DNA from: an uncultured Muribaculaceae bacterium
GTDB lineage: Bacteria > Bacteroidota > Bacteroidia > Bacteroidales > Muribaculaceae
Assembly (NCBI GenBank): GCA_958436175.1
Contig: CAUBJF010000002.1
Span: forward strand, 1 to 64,000
Length of the DNA stretch: 64,000 bases
Reading direction: 5' to 3'
Both the position numbers and the translations under genes were made by a program. This document shows positions 25,943 to 34,678 of the stretch, piece by piece. Numbering within the stretch: the stretch's first letter is position 1; each line of letters begins with the position of its first letter. The notes beneath the pieces are model-generated. The model was not told the origin of the DNA. It did not search any database and saw only the letters and a program-made list of their open reading frames with translations.

Positions 25943-28048
25943 CTATGCCGGTATGGTCAGGACAAACCGGGAACCTCCGTGATAAGTAGTGTCGAGGATC
26001 AAGGTGCCTCTTAATAATGTCGCTATCAGGCGGGAGACATAGAGACCCAATCCGCAGCCGGGCCTGTTGGTATCGAGTTGGCGGAAGCGGTCGAATATGG
26101 CTTCTTCCTTTCCGTGTGGAATGCCGATTCCGGTGTCGGTGACGGTAAATATCAGTTTGTCCTGGTCGAGGTGGTATTCCATGCTTACATGTCCTTCGTC
26201 GGTGAATTTCAGTGCGTTGTTGAGCAGGTTGACGAGAATCTGGGTAACGCGCTGACCATCGGTGTTTATAACCAGGTCCGGGAGTTCTTCAGGGTTACAC
26301 ATAAGCTCGACATTTTTCTTTGACGCCTTCATGTCGAAAACATCTGCCAGAGCAAGGTCACAGATAGACCGTACTCTTGAAGGATGTTTATCCATTGACA
26401 GATTTTTATTCTCTGCCGATGCAATGTCGAGGATTTCGCCGACGAGATTGAGTACCATCTTTACATTCAGACGTATGATGGTGGCGAAGCGGTCGAGGTA
26501 GTGGCTTTTTTCATCGGGGATGCAGTCGACTATGAGCTGCGTATATTCCGAAATTGCCCTTAGCGGGGTAGAAACCTCATGGCTCATATTGTTTATGAAG
26601 TCGGTCTTTACCTTGTCGCCAAGACGTGCTTTTTCGCTAAGGACTGTGAGTTCGGCTTTGGCCTGTCGCAGTTCGTCGCGTTCGTGCCGGAGAGATTCGT
26701 TCTTGCTCCTGAGGATATCGGCTGCTCTGCGTTGTTTCCTGCGCTGATAGATAAGGACAACCATAAGCATGATGAGCAGGATGACCAGAGTTGTGACCAA
26801 GACGAGGACTGTCGTCCTGGCCCTCAGCGAGGATTCCTGACGGTCGAGTTCGAGCTTGTTGTTCCGCTGTTTCAGCTCGTTCATGTTATATACAAGCTGA
26901 AGCTCACGCGCGTTGACTATTTTCTTGTCATTGTACCGGGCCTGCAGCAGTCCGTTGAGCTTGGCTGTCGCATCATATAGAGTTTCTTTGTCTCCTGTCT
27001 TCTCGGCAGCCTCGCTCAGCATCTTATACAGGGACAGTTCGTTTATGTCATGCGGGCTTTTGGTTAGGTGGTCTTGTATGAGAGGAATGGCCTCTTTGTA
27101 TCTGCCCGTTGCCATGTCATAATATATCTCGGGAAGATGATAATAATCGAAATCATTCTTGGCGGCATAGGAGATTTCTGTCAGTGCAAGGATCTGGTTG
27201 TAGTATTCCTCCACTTGATCGGGCGTTAGGACCGGATAGGATGACAGGATACGTCGATAGCAGTTATATCTGTATGCAGGCGCATTCCGGAAATGACGCC
27301 CCTGGTCGGCATAATGTATCTCGAGACTGTCGATGGACTCGAGCAGTTTCTTGTCCGATTCTATAGCTTTCTCGTATTCGTCGTTGTCAAGGAAGTAACG
27401 GGCAACACGGTTATAGACAAGGCGTTTGACGGCACCGCCGGGTAGGTTCATGGAATCAATTAGCTCCTCGAGATTCTCTGTGTATTGCATAAGGAGCTCC
27501 CCCTGGGTACCAATTCCGAGATAACGGCAGATGGCGTAGAGAAGTGCGGCCGTATCGAAAGGATCGGAAGGCGGGTTGTCATTATATTTCCGGCTGAACT
27601 CCAGCAGTCGCTCCGCCTGTTTTTCTGTAGGGTCGGTGACGACCATATTGTCAATCCGGAGCATGGTAGTGAAGAGACGTGCGCTTTTGCGCTCGGGGGA
27701 GTATGGTATCGACTCGAGCTTGGATAGCACGTCGGAGAGAATGGAGTCGTTGGAACTATTCAGGTTGGCGATAATCTGAAGGGCCTCTATGCGTATGAGG
27801 TCGTTATTGGCATTGGTTGCCGTATGATAAATCTGTTCGGCAAAGGGTATCCTCTCCTTGCCCATGGTGAGGTCGTAGGCATCGAAGAGGAGGGGAAGGC
27901 TGTCGGCCGGGGCCTCCATATGACTCAGCCGGGAGAAGATGCTGTCCTTCATAATAGACCTTTCCGAGAAGGAGAGGCTGTGGACAGATGGCGAAAAGGA
28001 CGCTATCATTATGAAGGAAAGTATGATTTTTGATAAATTTTTGAGCAT
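25943..28048 (-). CDS. membrane sensor histidine kinase with helical-repeat sensor domain (701 aa)
   Basis: A signal peptide is followed by a helical, TPR-like periplasmic sensor (about 30-400), one membrane span at about 412-435 and a coiled-coil linker. The HisKA domain has the phospho-acceptor H490 in NNMSHEVSTPLRA, and the HATPase domain has N, G1 (VTDTGIGIP) and G2 (GCGLGLYVSR) boxes. It should autophosphorylate and pass phosphate to a response regulator, but none is adjacent and there is no receiver domain, so it is an orphan kinase in this window. Its stop lies 13 nt from the tamL start, so envelope stress or assembly control is a plausible but unproved link. Confidence 0.9.
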   Translation of the reverse strand: MLKNLSKIILSFIMIASFSPSVHSLSFSERSIMKDSIFSRLSHMEAPADSLPLLFDAYDLTMGKERIPFAEQIYHTATNANNDLIRIEALQIIANLNSSNDSILSDVLSKLESIPYSPERKSARLFTTMLRIDNMVVTDPTEKQAERLLEFSRKYNDNPPSDPFDTAALLYAICRYLGIGTQGELLMQYTENLEELIDSMNLPGGAVKRLVYNRVARYFLDNDEYEKAIESDKKLLESIDSLEIHYADQGRHFRNAPAYRYNCYRRILSSYPVLTPDQVEEYYNQILALTEISYAAKNDFDYYHLPEIYYDMATGRYKEAIPLIQDHLTKSPHDINELSLYKMLSEAAEKTGDKETLYDATAKLNGLLQARYNDKKIVNARELQLVYNMNELKQRNNKLELDRQESSLRARTTVLVLVTTLVILLIMLMVVLIYQRRKQRRAADILRSKNESLRHERDELRQAKAELTVLSEKARLGDKVKTDFINNMSHEVSTPLRAISEYTQLIVDCIPDEKSHYLDRFATIIRLNVKMVLNLVGEILDIASAENKNLSMDKHPSRVRSICDLALADVFDMKASKKNVELMCNPEELPDLVINTDGQRVTQILVNLLNNALKFTDEGHVSMEYHLDQDKLIFTVTDTGIGIPHGKEEAIFDRFRQLDTNRPGCGLGLYVSRLIATLLRGTLILDTTYHGGSRFVLTIPA

Positions 28049-28126
28049 TAGTTATATTTGTTAAGACCCGTCGGAAGAATCCCGGATTTATGTTCTACAA
28101 AATTACAGTTTTTAAGTCGAACGCAC

Positions 28127-28165
28127 AAAAAAGTCCTGTACTCATTTCGACAATGTGTATAGGAC
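28127..28165 (-). terminator. intrinsic terminator of the small RNA
   Basis: On the minus strand GUCCUAUAC pairs with GUACAGGAC (one mismatch), followed by UUUUUUG. It lies about 190-230 nt after the promoter at 28361-28392 and about 80 nt before the kinase ATG. Confidence 0.8.
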
Positions 28166-28357
28166 CTAAGCCAAAAGGCGTTTGTTTGTGATTCAAGTTC
28201 AGTTGCTTGATGAAGCATACTGTTGGAGATTATATCATACTTACTTCTTTTGTGCAACACGACTCTTAGGGCTGCATCATCGCGACGGAGATTTCGAGCT
28301 GCCTTAGCTTAGATCTTCAGTTTGTAAATAATTTGGTCTAAGGCTTGTGTTACTACA
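28127..28357 (-). ncRNA. candidate small RNA, 6S-like (about 230 nt)
   Basis: This 480-nt gap between the kinase and the lptF-type gene holds no credible protein gene. On the minus strand a near-consensus promoter (TTTG 28389-28392, 20 nt, TAACTTTG 28361-28368) starts a transcript that ends at an intrinsic terminator (28127-28165) with six T residues. Bases 28343-28332 (CCUUAGACCAAA) pair with 28175-28165 (UUUGGCUUAGG) with one mismatch and one bulge. This closes a rod of about 155 nt just before the terminator. A small hairpin UGCUU-CAUC-AAGCA lies inside. The size, isolated promoter and long-range closing helix resemble 6S RNA. I cannot confirm the family. It could also be a long leader of the kinase mRNA, but the terminator argues against that. 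Confidence 0.6.
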
Positions 28358-28360
28358 CTG

Positions 28361-28392
28361 CAAAGTTAGTTGACTTTTTTAACTTACCCAAA
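28361..28392 (-). promoter_or_regulatory. strong promoter driving the small RNA
   Basis: Read on the minus strand: TTTG (28392-28389), 20 nt, TAACTTTG (28368-28361). Both boxes match the Bacteroidetes consensus closely. It is one of the best promoters in the window. Confidence 0.75.
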
Positions 28393-28501
28393 CCTTTCTT
28401 GTCAAAAATATGCCAAACAGCATATTCTTAACACATATTAACAATAACTCTGCCTCTGCCAATTTTTTGCTGCCAGTTTTTCTCAACTCTGGACTTATTC
28501 G

Positions 28502-28509
28502 TATCTTTG
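28502..28509 (+). promoter_or_regulatory. -7 box for the lptF/G-ribBA operon
   Basis: TATCTTTG ends 23 nt before the ATG at 28533. It lies about 110 nt from the divergent small-RNA promoter. Confidence 0.6.
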
Positions 28510-28532
28510 CATGATTAAACAGAGAAAACTAT

Positions 28533-30341
28533 ATGGTAATAATGAAACGTCTTTACTCCTACATGCTCCAGCGGTTCCTGCCGCTGCTGCTGATGACGTT
28601 CTTTATCTGCCTCTTCATCGTCATGATGCAGTTTCTCTGGAAATCTATCGACGATCTTGTCGGCAAAGGCCTTTCGGTGGATATCATTGGCGAGCTATTC
28701 TTCTATGCTGCCTTGTCGATGGTCCCTACGGCTCTTCCTCTGGCGGTTCTGCTCGCCTCGCTGATGGTATTCGGTAATCTTGGAGAGAAATTCGAGCTGA
28801 CAGCTATGAAAGCATCGGGTATTTCATTGTTCCGAATCATGAAGCCGCTCATCATATTTATGCTTTTTCTGGCTGTAGGGGCTTTTTTCTTCCAGAACAA
28901 TGTCCTCCCAGTCGCGCAGACCAAGATGTGGACGATACTCTTTTCTGTCAGGCAGAAATCGCCCGAAGTCGAGATTCCTGAGCGCTCTTTCTATGATGAG
29001 ATACCCAATATGAATCTATATACCGAGAGCAAGAACCAGGAGACCGGTATGCTCTACGGAATGATAATATATGATCTGTCCCGAGGGTATAACAATACTC
29101 GCGTCATTATGGCCGACTCGGGGCGTTTCAACTTCACGGAGGATAAGACCCGGCTTTTCCTGCACCTCTACAGCGGAGAGAGTTTCGAGAATATGCGTGA
29201 CAACACGCTCGGCTCCACAAACTCCCGTTATATGCCGTTCAGACGGGAACATTTCACCGACAAGCAGATATATTTTCCCTTCGATGCCAACTTCAACCGT
29301 GTTGACGAAGGTGGCCTCCGAAGCCAGTATATAGGCCAGAACATAGGGCAGCTCCGTCATTCAATAGACTCGATTGGCAAGAAGGTCGATTCTGTCGGGG
29401 CTGTCTATGCGCGTGAAATCCAAGGTGTGCCTTATTTCGGTATTCGCAAGAAACAGACAGTGACAGACGATGGCCGCATAGTCGAAGAGCTTCACAAGCC
29501 TATAATCCTGGACAAGCCCCTTGACGTAGACTCCTTCTTCCAGACTCCTGAGCCGGGTATGGTCAAGAGTTATATTACCCAGGCTCTTTCAAAAGCCAAG
29601 CGGCAGAAACAGGAGTACGAATTCAAGAGTGTGGCGCTCACCGAGCAGGCCAAGCTGATGCGTCGTCACGACATAGAGATGCAGAGAAAGTTCACACTCT
29701 CATTCGCCTGCATCATCTTCTTCTTCATCGGAGCACCTCTTGGCGCAATTATCAAGAAAGGAGGACTGGGCACGCCTCTTGTTATATCCGTCCTTCTCTT
29801 CATCGTATATTTCATCATAGACAATGCAGGATATAAGGCAGCCCGCGACGGAAAGATACTTGTCTGGGAAGGAATCTGGCTAAGCTCTTTCGTACTCCTC
29901 CCGCTCGGGGTGTTTTTCACCTATAAAGCTGTCGGAGATTCTGCTGTGTTCAATATCGATGCCTACAAAGAGTTTTTCCGTAGACTTGTCGGCAAGGTGA
30001 CCCCACGCGATCTTGCCCTCAAGGAAGTCCGTATGGTCGAGGTTGACCGTCCTGTGGCTGTAGCGATGTTGCAGAACTTTTTGACTGAATGTGAGGCACA
30101 GGCGGCACTAATCCGCAAAGCCGGCCCGATCCGGAGGCTGGGTGGATGTGGCACAGCACGCGCCCTGCGCCAGGATCTAAACCAGCTTGTCGACTATCTT
30201 TCGAATAGCTCCGACATATACACTATCAATCTTCTTAATCAATATCCATTCAAACCCACGCCCCGGACACTGCCGTCGATTATCGCGACGACGCATTCCC
30301 TCCTTGACCGTCTCGGGGTTTCAAATACTACCGAACTATGA
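28533..30341 (+). CDS. LptF/LptG family lipopolysaccharide export permease (602 aa)
   Basis: YjgP/YjgQ-type permease of the LptBFG ABC transporter, which extracts LPS from the inner membrane and passes it to LptC/A. Three hydrophobic segments are at the N-terminus (residues about 12-120, with the family segment LTAMKASGISLFRIMKPL), a periplasmic beta-jellyroll domain follows, and three segments are near residues 385-480. It has a cytoplasmic C-terminal extension of about 110 residues that ordinary LptF/G proteins lack. The start could also be the ATG at 28542. The stop overlaps the ribBA start by 4 bases, so translation is coupled. Confidence 0.88.
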   Translation: MVIMKRLYSYMLQRFLPLLLMTFFICLFIVMMQFLWKSIDDLVGKGLSVDIIGELFFYAALSMVPTALPLAVLLASLMVFGNLGEKFELTAMKASGISLFRIMKPLIIFMLFLAVGAFFFQNNVLPVAQTKMWTILFSVRQKSPEVEIPERSFYDEIPNMNLYTESKNQETGMLYGMIIYDLSRGYNNTRVIMADSGRFNFTEDKTRLFLHLYSGESFENMRDNTLGSTNSRYMPFRREHFTDKQIYFPFDANFNRVDEGGLRSQYIGQNIGQLRHSIDSIGKKVDSVGAVYAREIQGVPYFGIRKKQTVTDDGRIVEELHKPIILDKPLDVDSFFQTPEPGMVKSYITQALSKAKRQKQEYEFKSVALTEQAKLMRRHDIEMQRKFTLSFACIIFFFIGAPLGAIIKKGGLGTPLVISVLLFIVYFIIDNAGYKAARDGKILVWEGIWLSSFVLLPLGVFFTYKAVGDSAVFNIDAYKEFFRRLVGKVTPRDLALKEVRMVEVDRPVAVAMLQNFLTECEAQAALIRKAGPIRRLGGCGTARALRQDLNQLVDYLSNSSDIYTINLLNQYPFKPTPRTLPSIIATTHSLLDRLGVSNTTEL

Positions 30342-31558
30342 TGAATCAGCAAATTAAACTCGATAGCATAGAAGATGCTATCGAAGATTTCCGCCAGGGA
30401 AAGATGGTAATAGTGGTCGATGACGAAGATCGTGAAAACGAAGGCGACCTTATCGTCGCTGCTGAGAAAATCACGCCAGAGCAGGTCAATTTCATGCTCA
30501 AGAACGCCAGGGGAGTGCTGTGCGCACCCTTGACGATATCGCGTTGCCGCGAACTTGAACTGCCCCACCAGGTGGAACAGAATACATCTATGCTCGGTAC
30601 TCCTTTCACTGTCACAGTCGATAAGCTTGAAGGATGTACCACTGGTGTCAGCGCCGAGGACCGTTGTGCAACGATACGTGCGCTCGCCGACCCTGAATCT
30701 GTGCCTGAGACATTCGGACGACCCGGGCATATCAATCCGCTATATGCTCAGGACCAGGGTGTCCTGCGCCGTAGTGGACACACTGAGGCTGCAATAGATC
30801 TGGCACGTCTTGCCGGATTGCAGCCGGCGGCCGCCCTTATGGAAATCATGAGCGAAGACGGCACTATGGCACGTCTTCCGGAACTACGAAGAAAAGCTGA
30901 TGAATGGGGCCTCAGGCTTGTCTCGATACGCGACCTCATCACCTTCCGCCTCGCTACGGAGCAGCTCGTGGAGCAGGGCGTAGAAGTCGATATGCCCACT
31001 GCCTACGGCCATTTCCGCCTCATTCCTTTCCGCCAGAAAAGCAACGGGCTCGAGCATATCGCCATAATAAAAGGCGATATATCCGACGGCGAACCAGTGC
31101 TGGTGCGCGTTCATTCGTCGTGCGCCACTGGCGATATCTTCGCGTCGAAGCGCTGCGACTGCGGCGAGCAGCTCCACAAAGCTATGGAGATGATAGAAAA
31201 AGAGGGCAGAGGTGTCATAGTATATCTCAGCCAGGAGGGCAGAGGTATCGGACTTATGGATAAAATCAAAGCCTACAAGCTGCAGGAGGAAGGCCTGGAC
31301 ACCGTAGAAGCAAATATCCATCTCGGTCATGATGCCGATGAACGCGACTATGGCGTGGGTGCCCAGATTCTAAATCTCCTCGGCATACATAAGATGCGAC
31401 TTATGACCAACAACCCCGTAAAACGAATAGGTCTCGAGGGGTATGGGCTCGAAGTTACAGAAAATGTGCCTATCGAAGTTGCACCCAATCCGTATAACCT
31501 TAGGTATATGCACACAAAGAAAGAACGGATGGGTCATAATCTTCATCAGGTAGAGTAA
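30338..31558 (+). CDS. ribBA: bifunctional 3,4-dihydroxy-2-butanone-4-phosphate synthase / GTP cyclohydrolase II
   Basis: It carries out the two entry reactions of riboflavin synthesis. The RibB half (about 1-205) contains the acidic DDEDRENEGDLI loop and GHTEAAIDLARLAG. The RibA half (206-406) has the zinc cysteines in CATGDIFASKRCDCG with the same spacing as E. coli RibA, plus the SQEGRGIGLMDK catalytic loop. All key residues look present, so both activities should be intact; degenerate halves are known in other phyla. The ATG lies within the stop of the lptF-type gene. A T-run follows the stop. No FMN riboswitch is visible upstream. Confidence 0.95.
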   Translation: MMNQQIKLDSIEDAIEDFRQGKMVIVVDDEDRENEGDLIVAAEKITPEQVNFMLKNARGVLCAPLTISRCRELELPHQVEQNTSMLGTPFTVTVDKLEGCTTGVSAEDRCATIRALADPESVPETFGRPGHINPLYAQDQGVLRRSGHTEAAIDLARLAGLQPAAALMEIMSEDGTMARLPELRRKADEWGLRLVSIRDLITFRLATEQLVEQGVEVDMPTAYGHFRLIPFRQKSNGLEHIAIIKGDISDGEPVLVRVHSSCATGDIFASKRCDCGEQLHKAMEMIEKEGRGVIVYLSQEGRGIGLMDKIKAYKLQEEGLDTVEANIHLGHDADERDYGVGAQILNLLGIHKMRLMTNNPVKRIGLEGYGLEVTENVPIEVAPNPYNLRYMHTKKERMGHNLHQVE

Positions 31559-31600
31559 TTTTTTTCAAATCTGCGATACTATAGTGTACAAAACTTGTTC

Positions 31601-31608
31601 TATATTTG
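31601..31608 (+). promoter_or_regulatory. -7 box for the 4-alpha-glucanotransferase gene
   Basis: TATATTTG lies 57 nt before the ATG at 31666. The -33 region is not convincing. Confidence 0.5.
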
Positions 31609-31665
31609 TACGTGGATTAAAAAGGCACCTTAACTAACAATATCATACTTACTACTCTTTACTAT

Positions 31666-34335
31666 ATGAATCTAAGTTTCAATATTGATTATCGGACAAA
31701 CTGGGGCGAATCTGTCTACCTGTGCGGAACTACTCCTCTTCTCGGGGGAGGCGACATAGAGAAGGCAGTCAAGCTCGAGATTTCAGGCGACCGCAACTGG
31801 AGCCTTGTCATCGACTTGCCCGATACTATCTATCCCTTCAAATATCGCTATTTTGTACGAAATACTGATACCGGCGAAATTAAAAATGAATGGGGTCACG
31901 GACATAGTTTCACGCCCCGTCCGGGAGTGTTGATGTACGACATATTCGACCGGTGGCAGGATCAGCCTCACGACAAACCTTTCTATTCTTCGGCTTTCAG
32001 GGACTGCATCTGCCGCCATACCGACGGTACTGTTCTTCCCATGGCCGATACAGTGATGCTGTGTGTCGATGCACCGATGGTCGCTCCCGACCGATACCTC
32101 GCAGTCTGCGGTGAGAGCGAGATACTCGGCAGCTGGGATCCAGCACGTGCAATCAGGATGACTCCGAGTCCTTCACCGACATGGACAGCCTGTGTCCCGT
32201 CCCAGGGGATACCGAAGGGAACGCAGTATAAATTCGTCATTCTGGATGGCAATGGTCAGGTGCACTCTTGGGAAGGTGGCGAAAACCGCGTTATGGAAGC
32301 CGAACCGCGTAAGGGTACGGCAACTATAGTCGCAGGGATGAGATTCGTAAACGATCAGGCTCTCTGGAAGGGCGCCGGTACTGCCATACCTGTATTTTCG
32401 ATACGTAGCGAGGCCGACTTCGGCGTAGGTGATTTTATCGACCTTATGCCTTTGATTGACTGGGCTGCGTCTACGGGGCAACGATTCCTTCAGCTCCTTC
32501 CGATCAACGATACAACCATGACCGGTACATGGACCGATTCCTACCCGTACAATGCAAATTCTACTTTTGCATTGCATCCTATGTACCTTCGTCTGCAAGA
32601 ACTCGGAATCCTTAAAGATGAAAACCGTCGCAAATACTATGCCGATCTCGCTAAAGAGCTCAATGCTCTTCCGCAGATAGACTACGAACGCGTCAACAAT
32701 GCCAAAATAGAATACTTCCGTGAGATATATGCACAGGAAGGTGAGGCGACTCTCGCATCGGACAGCTATAAGGCTTTTTTCGAAAAAAACAGCCACTGGC
32801 TGCTCCCCTATGCCGTTTTCTGTACTCTCCGCGACCGTTTCAAGACTCCTGAGTTCGATAAATGGGGCGAGTATTCGGTCTTCAGCGACGAGATTGTCAA
32901 TAAGGTAGCTGCCGAGTACAAATATGAGATAGACTATGTTTGCTACCTCCAGTATCATCTTGACAGTCAGATGCGCCGCGTTCATGACTATGCCAACGCC
33001 AAAGGAATAGCCCTCAAGGGAGACATACCTATAGGCATATCGCGTACAAGTGCCGACGCGTGGCAGTACACCCGGCTCTTCAATATGGATTGCCAGGCAG
33101 GTGCTCCGCCGGACGACTTCTCGGTTCTCGGACAGAACTGGGGCTTCCCGACATATAACTGGGAAGAAATGGGGCGCGACGGCTTCTCATGGTGGAAGGC
33201 TCGCTTCCGCAAGATGGCAGAATACTTCGATGCATACCGTATCGACCATGTCCTTGGTTTCTTCCGCATCTGGGAGATTCCTATGGACGCTGTCCATGGT
33301 CTCCTCGGCTACTTTAATCCTGCTCTGCCTTTCAGTGAGGCTGAACTGCGACTGAATTATGATTTCTGGATCGATATCGACCTACAGACAACGCCTTATA
33401 TCATGGATTATTTCGTACATGACTTCTTCGGGCCTTATACGGACGAGGTATTGCGCAAATACTGCATCAATATAGGCGGCGGACGATATAAGCTTAAGTC
33501 GGACTATGATACGCAGCGAAAGGTTGTCGACTACTTCGCGCCTCTCGAAAAGAACGAAAAGAATACGAGAATAATGCAGGGTCTGCTGGGAATCATAGAC
33601 GATGTACTCTTCATCGAAGATCCCTATGAGAAAGGTAAATACCATCCCCGTATTTCCGCACAGTACACCTACATATATCGTTCTCTTAATGATTACGAAC
33701 GCTGGTGCTTTAACAGACTGTATAATGACTTCTACTATCACCGTCACAACAGTTTCTGGTACGGAAAAGCGATGTGGAAGCTGCCCCCGCTTATCGATTC
33801 GACCGACATGCTCGTATGTGCTGAGGATCTCGGTATGATTCCAGCGTGCGTTCCGGCCGTAATTCAGCAACTCGAAATATTGTCTCTCGAAATACAGCGT
33901 ATGCCTAAGGATCCCGGCGCTCGTTTCGGCGACACCTGGAGCTATCCCTACTTCTCGGTGTGTACAACTTCGACCCATGATATGGGAGGTATTCGCCAAT
34001 GGTGGGAAGAGAATCACGACCTTGCGCAGGACTACTATAACAATGTCCTTCACGAACACGGGGATGCCCCGTATTTTGCAGAACCATGGATATGCGACCG
34101 TATAGTCGATCTGCATCTTCTTTCGCCTTCAATGCTCTGCATCCTTCCTCTTCAGGACTGGCTTAGCATCGATGCAGCTATCCGTAGGGAGAATCCTAAG
34201 GAAGAACAGATAAATGTACCAGCCAACCCTCGTCATTACTGGCGCTATCGTATGCATCTGACTATCGAAGAGCTTGCACGCCATACTGAATATTCAGCCT
34301 ATCTCCGGAACAAGATAGAGAAAGCTGGCCGATAA
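31666..34335 (+). CDS. malQ: DPE2-like 4-alpha-glucanotransferase with two CBM20 domains (889 aa)
   Basis: GH77 amylomaltase that transfers glucan units between maltose/maltodextrins and an acceptor in the cytoplasm. Two starch-binding CBM20-like modules occupy residues about 1-110 and 120-235. The GH77 catalytic residues are visible: nucleophile D527 (YRIDHVLGFFR), acid/base E720 (CAEDLGM) and D772 (STHDMGG). The 193-residue gap between D527 and E720, against about 47 in compact MalQ proteins, reveals a large insert. N-terminal CBM20 pairs plus this insert are hallmarks of the plant DPE2-type enzyme, and the same form is common in Bacteroidetes. It is a single gene with its own promoter and a downstream terminator. 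Confidence 0.92.
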   Translation: MNLSFNIDYRTNWGESVYLCGTTPLLGGGDIEKAVKLEISGDRNWSLVIDLPDTIYPFKYRYFVRNTDTGEIKNEWGHGHSFTPRPGVLMYDIFDRWQDQPHDKPFYSSAFRDCICRHTDGTVLPMADTVMLCVDAPMVAPDRYLAVCGESEILGSWDPARAIRMTPSPSPTWTACVPSQGIPKGTQYKFVILDGNGQVHSWEGGENRVMEAEPRKGTATIVAGMRFVNDQALWKGAGTAIPVFSIRSEADFGVGDFIDLMPLIDWAASTGQRFLQLLPINDTTMTGTWTDSYPYNANSTFALHPMYLRLQELGILKDENRRKYYADLAKELNALPQIDYERVNNAKIEYFREIYAQEGEATLASDSYKAFFEKNSHWLLPYAVFCTLRDRFKTPEFDKWGEYSVFSDEIVNKVAAEYKYEIDYVCYLQYHLDSQMRRVHDYANAKGIALKGDIPIGISRTSADAWQYTRLFNMDCQAGAPPDDFSVLGQNWGFPTYNWEEMGRDGFSWWKARFRKMAEYFDAYRIDHVLGFFRIWEIPMDAVHGLLGYFNPALPFSEAELRLNYDFWIDIDLQTTPYIMDYFVHDFFGPYTDEVLRKYCINIGGGRYKLKSDYDTQRKVVDYFAPLEKNEKNTRIMQGLLGIIDDVLFIEDPYEKGKYHPRISAQYTYIYRSLNDYERWCFNRLYNDFYYHRHNSFWYGKAMWKLPPLIDSTDMLVCAEDLGMIPACVPAVIQQLEILSLEIQRMPKDPGARFGDTWSYPYFSVCTTSTHDMGGIRQWWEENHDLAQDYYNNVLHEHGDAPYFAEPWICDRIVDLHLLSPSMLCILPLQDWLSIDAAIRRENPKEEQINVPANPRHYWRYRMHLTIEELARHTEYSAYLRNKIEKAGR

Positions 34336-34355
34336 ACAGTTAATGAACATTAAAA

Positions 34356-34390
34356 ACGGGGGTGGCCATTAAACCTATAGCCATCCCCGT
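34356..34390 (+). terminator. intrinsic terminator after malQ
   Basis: An 11-bp stem (34356-34366 with 34380-34390, one G-T pair) is followed by AGTCTTTATT. It lies 20 nt after the malQ stop. Confidence 0.7.
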
Positions 34391-34476
34391 AGTCTTTATT
34401 ATATAGTAACAAAACAGCGAATCTATGGCCTTGGAACATGGGCCTGTCAAAAACTAACTTTTTAAGTCAATATCAG

Positions 34477-34505
34477 ATGCCCCGACTCGTGAAGAACCGG
34501 GGCAT
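34477..34505. other. isolated 8-bp GC-rich hairpin in a non-coding gap
   Basis: ATGCCCCG at 34477-34484 pairs with CGGGGCAT at 34498-34505 around a 13-nt loop. It lies in the 343-nt gap between malQ and the SIMPL gene, about 90 nt after the malQ terminator. It has no T-run on either strand. Otherwise the gap holds only AT-rich sequence and the promoter at 34608-34615. Confidence 0.5.
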
Positions 34506-34607
34506 TCTATTTCCCAAATTATGGTTTTAGACAGGATAAATAAGGACAAATGAGAAATCATTGTCAATATTTTGAAGCTAATTATGCTTTTTATCAATAA
34601 AAATTTA

Positions 34608-34615
34608 TAAATTTG
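34608..34615 (+). promoter_or_regulatory. -7 box for the SIMPL gene
   Basis: TAAATTTG lies 63 nt before the ATG at 34679 in an AT-rich region. No clear -33 box is seen. Confidence 0.5.
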
Positions 34616-34678
34616 GGGCGACAAATCATGAATGTTCACTAAAGACAAATTACATGCACACATAAAACGACTAATATC

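Noticed and set aside
28053..28060. TATATTTG box on the plus strand between kinase and small RNA
   Set aside because: There is no plus-strand gene within reach, and it points into the small-RNA terminator. Considered a chance match.
28048..28260. 70-residue minus ORF upstream of the histidine kinase
   Set aside because: It falls inside the candidate small RNA, has no domain or signal pattern, and its stop overlaps the kinase start region.
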